Shown: positions 1 through 6,800, counted from the stretch's first letter. The stretch: DNA of 7,172 nt from Dehalococcoidia bacterium (GCA_030612345.1 JAUWOB010000048.1:1-7172), one strand, 5' to 3'. Notes: generated by a model not told the origin, from the letters alone. Numbers and translations are program-made.

Positions 1-230
1 ATCAGGGTAAACAGCCCCAGTGTGATGAAGTGCATGCCGATAACGGCATCGATTGAGAATGTAAGAGTGAATTCATGCCCCGCAAATGCTCTTCGCTGTT
101 CATCGGACAAGCTAATGAGCTCGAAATGGGGCTTGTAAACATCTCCGATGCTGGTCAGGGGGCTCACCCCGCAAGAAGGGCAGATCTCGGGGCTACCTTC
201 CAGTTCCTTGCCGCAGTTTCTGCAGAACAT
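1..230 (-). CDS. Zinc-ribbon small membrane protein, N-terminal part (cut by window edge)
   Basis: About 76 codons are visible before the left edge; the C-terminus is missing. The protein opens with a one-domain zinc ribbon: CRNCG at residues 3-7 and CPSCG at 17-21 give two CxxC knuckles. A polar linker follows, then a hydrophobic stretch near residues 60-77 ending HFITLGLFTLI, which looks like the first membrane segment of a DUF4234-like small membrane protein. The family call is an inference from this short piece. The ATG has a good Shine-Dalgarno (AAGGAG) about 7 nt upstream. It starts 28 bp after the TM2 gene on the same strand, so the two are probably co-transcribed. Its first 17 residues match that neighbour at 16 positions, though synonymous codons differ and lean to G/C here. 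The function is unknown; the ribbon may bind zinc or partner proteins at the cytoplasmic face of the membrane. Confidence 0.8.
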   Translation of the reverse strand, partial: MFCRNCGKELEGSPEICPSCGVSPLTSIGDVYKPHFELISLSDEQRRAFAGHEFTLTFSIDAVIGMHFITLGLFTL

Positions 231-258
231 CGACTGTCTCCTTGTCAGGCATTAGCAC

Positions 259-696
259 CTACCACTTCTGAATGAGCTTGCCTTCGTTATCTGTCATACG
301 TCCTATAATAGCAAAGATAAAGTCAACAAAAGCCCAAATCCAGACCGGTATAAGAAATACAAGGCCGAGTCCAAACACCCATACAGTTGCGCAACCAACG
401 ATGCCTAGGAGAAGCATTACGACGGCAGTTCCGGTCTTGCCAATGTAGAATCGATGTGCACCGAATAGCCCGAGGAACCCGGCGAGCAAAGTAGCAGCGA
501 GTCTTGATTTGGGTGATATATCCCCAGCTAGCCCCTTCCCTACTCCTGCGCCACACTTCACGCATATTTCCGTTAACGGCGTTGTTGAAGCACCACAGCC
601 AGGGCAAAAACCTGTGCCCCTCATCGGCTTGGCTCCACAATTCATACAAATCTCTGGACTCCCTGATAACTCCTTACCACAATTTCTACAGAACAT
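259..696 (-). CDS. Double zinc-ribbon TM2-domain membrane protein
   Basis: This is a 145-residue protein. Two zinc ribbons stand at the N-terminus: cysteines 3, 6, 17 and 20, then 31, 34, 45 and 48, all in CxxCG-type knuckles. After a short linker comes a TM2 domain at about residues 65-131. It has the family's GxFGAHRFYIGK turn at 76-87, a hydrophobic helix at 90-108, and a second helix at 109-131 containing the usual W..D (W121, D125). TM2 proteins are small inner-membrane proteins of largely unknown role, and zinc ribbons are often fused to them in bacteria. The start is well set by TAAGGAGG six nt before the ATG. The TAA in that sequence is also the stop of the broken ORF upstream, which suggests former translational coupling. 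The paralogous zinc-ribbon gene follows after 28 bp. The domain call is secure; the function is not known. Confidence 0.92.
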   Translation of the reverse strand: MFCRNCGKELSGSPEICMNCGAKPMRGTGFCPGCGASTTPLTEICVKCGAGVGKGLAGDISPKSRLAATLLAGFLGLFGAHRFYIGKTGTAVVMLLLGIVGCATVWVFGLGLVFLIPVWIWAFVDFIFAIIGRMTDNEGKLIQKW

Positions 697-702
697 TGGC
701 TC

Positions 703-710
703 CCTCCTTA
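703..710 (-). promoter_or_regulatory. Ribosome binding site overlapping an upstream stop codon
   Basis: TAAGGAGG on the minus strand is a near-perfect Shine-Dalgarno for the TM2 gene, six nt from its ATG. Its TAA is the in-frame stop of the short broken ORF just upstream. This arrangement is typical of translationally coupled operon genes and argues that the upstream frame was once translated. Confidence 0.75.
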
Positions 711-809
711 AAAACCTTTCTTAGCAACCAGTTTGCCACCGAGAGCCTGCATGGCTCCGGCGACAATACTCAGTATTCCCGCGACTGCCGACCTCTAAGT
801 TCTCTCCAT
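708..809 (-). pseudogene. Remnant of a small membrane-protein ORF with an in-frame amber codon
   Basis: A 34-codon frame starts at an ATG preceded by a purine-rich AAGGGGG. It reads MERT, then TAG at 795-797, then 28 further sense codons: RSAVAGILSIVAGAMQALGG followed by KLVAKKGF and TAA. The part after the amber codon looks like a short hydrophobic helix with a basic tail, as in small membrane proteins. The final stop lies inside the next gene's Shine-Dalgarno. I infer a decayed or internally deleted membrane-protein gene, or a sequencing error at the TAG. No standard start codon lies directly after the TAG, so a shorter functional product seems unlikely. Chance resemblance cannot be excluded because the frame is so short. 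Confidence 0.4.
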
Positions 810-847
810 ATTATCATGCCCCCTTGTCTATTTCTGGTCCGTGCGGT

Positions 848-913
848 TGTCATCCTAGGCAGCGGCGCAGCACCGCAGACTCTCCGGTTGCCTAAGCGAA
901 CCACAGAATGACA
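848..913. repeat. 66-bp imperfect palindromic intergenic repeat (REP/MITE-like)
   Basis: The ends are inverted copies: TGTCAT at 848-853 matches ATGACA at 908-913. Inside, CCTAGGCA (854-861) pairs with TGCCTAAG (889-896) with one mismatch. The minus strand begins TGTCATTCTG and ends CCTAGGATGACA. This is the layout of the short palindromic repeats with TGTCATTCTGAG-type ends that are scattered between genes in many Chloroflexota and other bacteria; that link is from memory. It sits in a non-coding stretch between the small-ORF cluster and the broken ORF. It could act as a transcript-stabilising hairpin or a relic of a non-autonomous element. Confidence 0.5.
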
Positions 914-926
914 CTCACGACTGTCA
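909..926. repeat. Short dyad TGACA-N8-TGTCA
   Basis: The 18-bp sequence TGACACTCACGACTGTCA has 5-bp perfect arms. It overlaps the right end of the 66-bp palindrome by five bases. It lies 23-40 bp downstream (minus strand) of the possible -10 at 949-954, so it could be an operator. It could equally be part of the repeat. Confidence 0.25.
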
Positions 927-948
927 AACAGCCTCATTCCCTTCCATA

Positions 949-977
949 ACGGTATAATCAAAAGCTATCCTTGTCAA
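949..977 (-). promoter_or_regulatory. Possible promoter for the zinc-ribbon gene cluster
   Basis: On the minus strand a perfect TTGACA (972-977) is followed after 17 bp by TACCGT (949-954), which matches only three positions of TATAAT. If real, it would start a transcript through the palindromic repeat, the broken ORF and both zinc-ribbon genes. The weak -10 makes this tentative. Confidence 0.3.
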
Positions 978-1084
978 TACCCTGGCACTTCAACTGCCGC
1001 CAGGGCAGGGATTTTCGCTGGCGTAGCCCAATCCGGTGCCACACCCACCGTACCCTTGTTCTGACAGGAGCAGTGAACCATCAT
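974..1084 (-). CDS. Doubtful 36-codon ORF
   Basis: A frame opening with two ATG codons reads MMVHCSCQNKGT and ends ALAAVEVPGY before TGA. It starts 18 bp after the stop of the 54-aa membrane peptide gene, so it could be a second small gene of the same transcript. The peptide has two cysteines near the start and an Ala/Pro/Val-rich second half. It is not recognised, and there is no convincing Shine-Dalgarno before the first ATG. Its last codons overlap the TTGACA of the possible promoter at 949-977. It may be non-coding. Confidence 0.18.
   Translation of the reverse strand: MMVHCSCQNKGTVGVAPDWATPAKIPALAAVEVPGY
980..1005. repeat. Inverted repeat after the 54-aa peptide gene
   Basis: CCCTGGC (980-986) and GCCAGGG (999-1005) form a perfect 7-bp stem with a 12-nt loop. 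It lies about 100 bp past the stop of the 54-residue peptide gene. It could end or protect that transcript, but there is no T-run on either strand, so a standard intrinsic terminator is not supported. Confidence 0.3.
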
Positions 1085-1102
1085 CGCGCTCAAGACTACA
1101 CG

Positions 1103-1267
1103 TCAGAAAAGCCACCAGAACATGGATAATATGGATGCCCCGCACGCCGCGAATAGAATCAGTGAGACTATCAGACTTACCGCCAAGCCTACGCCCAGGC
1201 CGATAAGAACCATCCTCCACCATAATCCCCAGGCTAATCTCCAGGTTGGCTTTACTTCCTTATCCAT
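1103..1267 (-). CDS. 54-residue Trp-rich single-span membrane peptide
   Basis: The frame begins MDKEVKPTWRLAWGLWWRM, continues as a hydrophobic helix at about residues 19-41 (VLIGLGVGLAVSLIVSLILF), and ends SMFWWLF before TGA. A charged N-terminus followed by one membrane segment, with tryptophans at both membrane edges (residues 9, 13, 16, 17, 51, 52), is a convincing small membrane protein. An AGGAG Shine-Dalgarno lies about 10 nt before the ATG. Upstream are a leader of about 73 nt with a perfect 14-bp palindrome and a full-consensus -35/-10 pair, so it is very likely expressed. Short peptides with a WGLWWR-type start occur in Chloroflexota genomes as I recall, but no function is known to me. 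It could be a membrane-stress peptide, a subunit of a larger complex, or a toxin-like peptide. Sequence alone does not decide. Confidence 0.7.
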   Translation of the reverse strand: MDKEVKPTWRLAWGLWWRMVLIGLGVGLAVSLIVSLILFAACGASILSMFWWLF

Positions 1268-1298
1268 CGGCCCTTTCTCCTTTTCTTCCCTCGCTGCG

Positions 1299-1312
1299 TG
1301 AGAGGCCTCTCA
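1299..1312. promoter_or_regulatory. Perfect 14-bp palindrome in leader (operator or RNA hairpin candidate)
   Basis: TGAGAGGCCTCTCA is its own reverse complement over all 14 bases. It lies about 30-40 bp downstream of the predicted transcription start and 32 bp before the ATG of the 54-residue peptide gene. A dimeric repressor could bind here and block transcription. With no loop it is a better protein-binding dyad than an RNA hairpin. Confidence 0.45.
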
Positions 1313-1346
1313 GTTGACTGCATGGGTCATGTAGCTACTCAGGTTC

Positions 1347-1376
1347 ATTATAGTTATACCTGTTTCCCTATGTCAA
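1347..1376 (-). promoter_or_regulatory. Consensus sigma70-type promoter
   Basis: On the minus strand TTGACA (1371-1376) and TATAAT (1347-1352) both match the housekeeping consensus perfectly, with an 18-bp spacer. The predicted start is near 1340, giving a leader of about 73 nt before the 54-residue peptide gene. It also marks 1268-1495 as the promoter region separating that gene from the end of elp3. Confidence 0.75.
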
Positions 1377-1495
1377 TATGGTAAAGGCGATTCTTGGCAC
1401 AACCGCTCGTGGCGTGCACCGGCTGGGCCTTGCGCCGAAAGCTTATCGAGCCATCAGTGATAGTTCAGAGGAGCCTGGCCTGCCCTTGATCTCCC

Positions 1496-2890
1496 TCAAA
1501 GGGATGGACTGCCAAACGGTCCTTCCAGAGGCTCTTCTCTCGCTTGATCAAGCTCCCTCACCATGTAGGCGCCCTCCAGACGATAACCAAGCGAGCGATA
1601 ATACTCCCGGGCACCGACACCGCTAAGCACTGACAGTCTATCAGCCCTGAACTCCTCGCTGACGATTCTCTCCGCCTCCCGGAGTAGTTTTCCACCCAGC
1701 CCGCGGTGTTGAACCGCTGGCTCCAGCCTCGCCCCCAAGGGGACTTCGGGACCAAAGACGTGCAACTCCCTAACCGTTGCTCTCTCTGCGTTTGTCCTCA
1801 ACCTCAGCAGGCCAAACAGTGTTTCACTGGCATCTTCATAGGAAAGGAAGACCTCGCGTCCTCCCCAGGTTTCATAGTCGAGCCTGCTCAAGTAGGGTTC
1901 ACCGATGGGCCAGCCATCTCTCAACCGGTGTCCATACTCGCGGCAGCGAATACAGCTACAACGAAGACCTGCTTCCCGCATCTTGCTCCAGATGGTGGCC
2001 CTAAGGGCCAGGTCTCTGCTGCCGGCAAGGATGAATTTGCTGGGAATATCCCTCATCAGCCTCGCAATCCGCACATATTTGGGAACCAAAGCCTTGATGG
2101 CCATGAGGAGCCCAATCATCTCCTCATCTTCGTAGGGTCGGTAGCGCTTATCATGATACCAGTCCTCCAGTTCACTCCCCAGAACTACCAGCGTGGGGTA
2201 AAGCTTCAGTCCGTCGGGTCGAAACCGCTCGTCCTCAAACAGCCGCCGTGACAGCCATAGATCGTGTTCAGGCGTTGATCCCGGCAGACCGGGCATCCAG
2301 TGATAGTAGACTTTGAAGCCGTAATCCCGCAACAGCCTGGTTGCCGAGACAATTTCAGCCACTCCATGTCCCCTCCTCGTCAGATGGTGAATCTCATCAT
2401 CCAGAGTCTGTACTCCAAGCTCCACCCTGGTGGCGCCGCAATCAAGCATACTCTTTATCTCATCTTCCCCGCAAAAATCAGGCCTGGTCTCGATGCACAA
2501 ACCCACACAGCGATGCTCAGTGTTCTCATTCAGTATCTGCGCTTCCCGCAAAGTACTGGACGAGCTGCCGTTGAGAGCATCATAACAGTCCTTGATGAAC
2601 TGATACTGGTAGTCCCGGGGATAAGAGAGAAACGTACCGCCCATGACGATAAGCTCCACCTTATCGCGTGCATGTCCCATTTCAGCCAGTGTCCTCAGCC
2701 TGATCTCCACCTGCTTTCCGGCGTCAAAGCCACAGCTTCGGGCCCGGAGCACCGCCGGAGACTCGACGGTATAACTCTTGGGAGCCTGAGGAGAACTGGG
2801 GCAGTAGACACACTTGCCGGGGCAGGGAAACGGTTTGGCCATGACGGCCACCGGGGTCACTCCTGATATAGTTCGAGATGCTTTCTTCAT
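1496..2890 (-). CDS. elp3: Elp3-type radical SAM tRNA wobble-uridine carboxymethyl-modifying enzyme with C-terminal acetyltransferase domain
   Basis: This 464-residue protein is predicted to use acetyl-CoA and SAM to build 5-carboxymethyluridine at U34 of tRNA; bacterial and archaeal Elp3 can work without the other Elongator subunits. It opens with the family hallmark SRTISGVTPVAVMAKPFPCP. The [4Fe-4S] cysteines are C23, C27 and C30 (CX3CX2C). KVELIVMGGTF is at 77-87, CIETRPDFC at 132-140, and RVELGVQTLDD at 155-165. A zinc-type CxCxxC (CSCIRC, 311-316) lies between the domains. The GNAT-like KAT domain spans about 370-447, with acetyl-CoA loop QHRGLGGKLL (394-403) and SGVGAREYYRSLGY (423-436). 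The frame stays open to an ATG at 3121, inside the divergent methyltransferase gene, with another ATG at 3001. I chose 2890 because the conserved family region begins right there and the upstream codons are Arg-rich and full of dyads. No start has a strong Shine-Dalgarno. A weak TTGTCG-17-TAGACT promoter (3043-3071) could drive it. Confidence 0.93.
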   Translation of the reverse strand: MKKASRTISGVTPVAVMAKPFPCPGKCVYCPSSPQAPKSYTVESPAVLRARSCGFDAGKQVEIRLRTLAEMGHARDKVELIVMGGTFLSYPRDYQYQFIKDCYDALNGSSSSTLREAQILNENTEHRCVGLCIETRPDFCGEDEIKSMLDCGATRVELGVQTLDDEIHHLTRRGHGVAEIVSATRLLRDYGFKVYYHWMPGLPGSTPEHDLWLSRRLFEDERFRPDGLKLYPTLVVLGSELEDWYHDKRYRPYEDEEMIGLLMAIKALVPKYVRIARLMRDIPSKFILAGSRDLALRATIWSKMREAGLRCSCIRCREYGHRLRDGWPIGEPYLSRLDYETWGGREVFLSYEDASETLFGLLRLRTNAERATVRELHVFGPEVPLGARLEPAVQHRGLGGKLLREAERIVSEEFRADRLSVLSGVGAREYYRSLGYRLEGAYMVRELDQAREEPLEGPFGSPSL

Positions 2891-2899
2891 GCCATCGCC

Positions 2900-2914
2900 A
2901 GGCCGCTGCGGCCT
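2900..2914. promoter_or_regulatory. Perfect GC-rich dyad before elp3
   Basis: AGGCCGC and GCGGCCT flank a single central base, giving a 15-bp perfect palindrome 9 bp upstream of the chosen elp3 ATG. In the transcript it sits where a ribosome would load, so a repressor or a structure here could control elp3. If translation starts at 3001 instead, the dyad is inside coding sequence. Confidence 0.3.
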
Positions 2915-2973
2915 CTTCTCCCTAATGTCATTGCCAATGGAGCGGCGCGATCGCCTGCCCCTCCACCGAATCG

Positions 2974-2994
2974 CTTCGGCTGACGAAGTCAGCC
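2974..2994. promoter_or_regulatory. Overlapping alternative hairpins in the elp3/methyltransferase intergenic region
   Basis: GGCTGAC-GAA-GTCAGCC (2978-2994) is a perfect 7-bp stem with a 3-base loop. Overlapping it, CTTCG-GCTGA-CGAAG (2974-2988) forms a 5-bp stem, and the two cannot form together. This could be an operator for the divergent genes or a leader switch for elp3. Either reading is inference from the dyads alone. Confidence 0.3.
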
Positions 2995-3061
2995 CAGCCA
3001 TAGGAGACTGCTGGCCACTGGTATCCCACCATAATGTGCTAAAGTCTAGCAGAGGGTATAT

Positions 3062-3709
3062 ATGGCGACAAATAGACAGGTCTTCGACCAAATAGCTGAA
3101 AGCTGGTATAGGATGAGGCACTGGCCTCTGCTAAGGGAAGAGCTGGACGAACTGGCCGCAAAATGGCAGAAGGGAACGCTGCTGAATGTGGGCTGTGCTC
3201 ACGGAGCGGATTTCCTGCCGTTCAGCCGGGACTTCGAACTCTGGGGGGTGGACTGCTCTGCCGGTATGCTGAGGCAGGCCTTGAGATATTCCGCCAAGTT
3301 GGGGTTTTTTGCCAATTCAATAGCGGCCGATGCCTTGTTCCTCCCCTTCCCCGACAATACCTTCGACTGGGCAATATCGGTGGCCACCTATCACCATATC
3401 AAAGGCAAAAGCGAGAGACAAGCAGTCTTTCTGGAGTTGAGACGCGTGTTAAAGCCTGGGGGCGAGGCCTTCATAACCGTGTGGAATCGCGGACAACCCA
3501 GGTTTTGGCTAAAACCGAAGGAGCAGCAGATTCGCTGGAGACTCAAAGAGAAGACAGTCTACCGCTACTATCATCTCTTCTCATATGGCGAACTAAGCAG
3601 GCTGTTGCTCGAAACTGGCTGGCAAATCATCGCTATCTCACCGGAAAAGTCCTATCATCTCCCGGTGAGGGATTTCTCACGCAACATATGTGTTCTCATG
3701 AAGAAGTAG
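3062..3709 (+). CDS. Trm9/ALKBH8-like SAM-dependent methyltransferase, candidate tRNA wobble cm5U carboxyl methyltransferase
   Basis: This 215-residue class I SAM methyltransferase is of the Methyltransf_11 type. Motif I is LLNVGCAHGAD (40-50), the SAM-ribose acid is D64 in GVDCS, and AADALFLPF (88-96) is the adenine-binding region. FDWAISVATYHH (101-112) is motif IV, and VLKPGG (129-134) precedes the last strands. Beyond the common fold it carries features I associate with Trm9/ALKBH8: the start VFDQIAESWYRMRHWPL, the double His after motif IV, and YRYYHLFSYGEL (167-178). Trm9 esterifies 5-carboxymethyluridine at tRNA position 34 to mcm5U. The divergent neighbour elp3 makes that substrate, which supports this role. 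The ATG is fixed by GAGG 6 nt upstream. It is a single gene, converging on the sensor gene 113 bp away. Other small-molecule methyltransferase roles remain possible. No gene resembling the Trm9 partner Trm112 was seen in the window. Confidence 0.85.
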   Translation: MATNRQVFDQIAESWYRMRHWPLLREELDELAAKWQKGTLLNVGCAHGADFLPFSRDFELWGVDCSAGMLRQALRYSAKLGFFANSIAADALFLPFPDNTFDWAISVATYHHIKGKSERQAVFLELRRVLKPGGEAFITVWNRGQPRFWLKPKEQQIRWRLKEKTVYRYYHLFSYGELSRLLLETGWQIIAISPEKSYHLPVRDFSRNICVLMKK

Positions 3710-3722
3710 TTACTCGGGATAT

Positions 3723-3750
3723 GAGCGCTGTGACCGCTCGGTTCTTCTCT
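3723..3750 (+). terminator. Weak possible terminator between convergent genes
   Basis: GAGCG (3723-3727) and CGCTC (3735-3739) form a 5-bp stem with a 7-nt loop, followed by GTTCTTCTCT, which is moderately T-rich. It lies 13 bp after the methyltransferase stop, in the right place for a terminator, but the stem is short. Confidence 0.3.
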
Positions 3751-3822
3751 GAGACACCGTCGTCAGTCTCTGTGCGACTACAGAATGCGTTCTTCCCAGG
3801 TATGGCCTTCTGCGGAGCTACA

Positions 3823-6800
3823 CTACGGACTTGCCTGCTCGCTGGGTGCCTCTTGCCCTATGCTCACCTTCTCAGGAAGCCCCGACTCGATGATGGTGAT
3901 GAATACCTCCACCAGCTCAGGATCAAACTGAGAACCGGCGCCTGCCCTGAGTTCTCCTATCGCCTTCTCATGGCACAGGGCAGGGCGGTAAGGACGGACG
4001 GATGTCATGGCCTCAAAGGCATCGGCCACGGCAAGGATGCGAGCTTCTATGGGAATCTCCTCGCCCTTCAGCCCTTCTGGATAGCCATCACCGTCCCACC
4101 TCTCATGGTGATGCAAAACTATATTCACACTGGGAACGAGATTAGGCACATTGCCAATGATGGTGGCCCCCAATTTGGGATGGGTCTTGATGGCCTGCCA
4201 CTCCTCTCCGTTAAGCCTGGCCTTCTTGTTAAGCACCTTGTCGGGAACGCCGATCTTGCCAACATCGTGAAGTAGGGCAGCGGTGCTCACTCTGAATACC
4301 TGGTCAGGTGAGAGCCCGATTGCCTCCGCCAGAGCCACAGCATAAGTATTGACTTTCCTAGAATGACCATAGGTGCAGGGATCTCTCGCCTCCACTACCG
4401 AGGCCAGAGCATAAATTGCGCTCAGCCCGTTCTGCCTAGCGTGAGTCCCTCCATTCTCGGAGGACTCGGACAGGATCTTAGAAGAAAGATAGACCCGATT
4501 AGCTCCGGTGCGCTTGGCATAGTAAAGAGCAGTATCAGCAACTGTGACAAGCTCTCCGGGTATCGCTCCGTCCGAAGGATAGCCTGCCAGGCCAATGCTG
4601 CACGTCACAGCGATGGCCTTCTCTTTCATTCTCCTGGCGATCTGCTCCCGAACCCGCTCAGCTACGACCCGAGCATCCTCCATAGCTGTGTGGGGCAGAA
4701 TGACAGCAAATTCATCTCCCCCGTATCGGAAAGCCTGGTCGCCATCCCTGACAGAATTTCTGATGATCCTCCCTACCTGGCTCAGAATAGTATCGCCGGA
4801 GGGATGCCCGTATATATCGTTGTAGGTCTTGAAGTGATCCAGGTCGAGTAGAAGTACGGAGAAGGCTTCGCCATAACGGGAATGCCGGGCAATCTCCTCT
4901 TTGAGCCGTTCCTCAAAATGACGTCGGTTGAATAGCCCGGTAAGTTCATCAACACGAGACCTTTGTTCGGCACGAGCATAAAGCTGAGCATTCTCGATGG
5001 GTGCAGCAATCTGCGAAGTAACCTTTTCCAGAAGCCTTATCTGCCTAGGACTGTAAGCATCGGCTTTGCGACTGCCCAGAATCAGGCTACCGATATCACG
5101 ATCTGTGACGCTCAAGGGCAGATAAATGATGGAGCGAACTCCTTGCTGCAAGTGGTACTCGCCGGTCCAGAACCTGTGATGTCGCCTGAGATCGGGTTCA
5201 TATATGGTCCTTCGCTCCCGGCAGACAAGCTCCACGGCCGTACCCTCGAGCGGGATCCTTTCCTCCGCCTGCCACCCAGAACCTGCGGCGCCTGACAAGG
5301 CCATAACATAAAGCTCATTTTCGTCGATTACTGCAATGGTTGCCCAATCAACGCCCGCCACCTTCTGCAGTTCCCTGGTGAAACCGTCGAATATCATCTG
5401 AATGCTCACGCTGGAGGTTATGATTGTCGCTAAACGGTTGACAAGGCTTATCTCTTCCTCTTGCTCCTTCAATTGCTCGTGGAGATACTCTTTTTCCATG
5501 CTCGCTGCCACCTGGAGGACCACAGACTCCAGCAGATCGATGTCCTCAACAGTGTAAAGCTTCCCGTCTCGTCTCTCACTGACTGCCAGAATGCCCACCA
5601 ACTCCTCCCTGTTGACCAGAGGAATGAACATCTTTGCCCCTGCCAGGCGAATCTCCTCCTTCTCCTCCTGCCACATGGCGTGGAACTCGGGAGAGATGTC
5701 CAGAGTCCTCTCCGTTAATATGGTGCGGTTCCGCCTCAGCCATGTGACAACGGGACTATCGAGCCTTAGATTTAACTCACCCATGGGGTTATCCTTCACC
5801 GGAGGGTAGACAAACCGGGCGTTAAGACGTTCGTCTTCAATATTCGGCAGAAGCAGGCAAGCTCTCCGGCAGTCAACCGACTGCGCAGCCAGTGGTACAA
5901 AGTCGCTGGCGAACTGCTCCATGGTGGAGACATCGTGTATCTTGTTGATGAACTGAGACAACTGCTTGCGATAAGAGTGTCTTGTCCCGACAAAGGCTTC
6001 TTCCATCCTGGTCCGCCAGCGGGCACCCACTGTCAGAGCCAACAACAGAATGAATGGAATTCCCAGAGCGATGGTTAGCGCCAGAGAGGCAAAGCTAGGC
6101 TGAATCCTGCCTTGCCCGTGGGCGAGCCAGGAAAGCAGCAACACAATGCCCAACCCCGTGCCATAGAGAACTACGTTGATGAAAGCCCGGCGGAATACAA
6201 CCCTGACATCGAGCAGACGGTAGGCTACGACAGCGTAGGTTAAGACACAGGCCGTGACGAAGTTGCCGATGTGACTTACAGGGTATTCGGCTCCACGGGG
6301 ACCCATTACGCCGAAGAAGGACACAATCAGGACAATAATGGCGGCAAAAATATAGATAATCTGATTGCGCTCAGCGGGGTTATCTGAGAGCCTGTATTTC
6401 CGCATCAAAGAGCGCATGTCCTTGACACCGACCGTGAAAAGGAAAAGAAGGGCTATGGCAATGATCCAGGGACCATAGTCAACGATGATGGTACCCGTGG
6501 GCGTGCGCTCAATGCCACGCGGGATATAGCCCAACGCCGCCAGGATAATGGTGGCTACCAGGAACACATAAGTTAGCGGTAATCTGATACGCTCAGATCG
6601 GTAGAAGGAGGCGTCAAAATAGCGAAGCTGTACCAGCATCCAGATGGACAGACAAACAACAATCTTGACCTCGAGTGTCTTGACCTCCAGCGGTGTGTCC
6701 TGCAGCCACAGGTCGCTGCGGAACAGGAAGCTGCTCAGGCTCCACAACACGGCCGGTATCAGGAACAGGAAGAACAGCTTTTGTTTTGGTTGCCAGGGCC

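Noticed and set aside
953..958. Plus-strand TATAAT
   Set aside because: No -35-like sequence lies 16-18 bp upstream and no plus-strand gene follows.
770..961. Minus-strand 63-codon frame
   Set aside because: It runs through the 66-bp palindromic repeat and has a composition like translated non-coding DNA.
990..1223. Minus-strand 77-codon frame
   Set aside because: It overlaps the 54-residue membrane peptide gene in another frame. The latter has the Shine-Dalgarno, promoter and membrane-helix composition; this one has none.
1706..2866. Several plus-strand open frames across the elp3 gene
   Set aside because: They are antisense shadows of a gene with strong family motifs, and none shows a domain of its own.
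2947..2954. GCGATCGC octamer resembling the cyanobacterial HIP1 repeat
   Set aside because: There is a single copy, and nothing else in the window suggests cyanobacteria; a chance GC-rich palindrome is enough to explain it.
2891..3121. N-terminal extension of elp3 to the ATG at 3121
   Set aside because: It would overlap the divergent methyltransferase by 60 bp, and the extra residues do not resemble Elp3. The family hallmark starts at the ATG at 2890.
3163..4275. Plus-strand 370-codon open frame
   Set aside because: It overlaps the methyltransferase in another frame and then runs antisense to the HD-GYP coding region. The product shows no domain, while the overlapped frames carry clear motifs.
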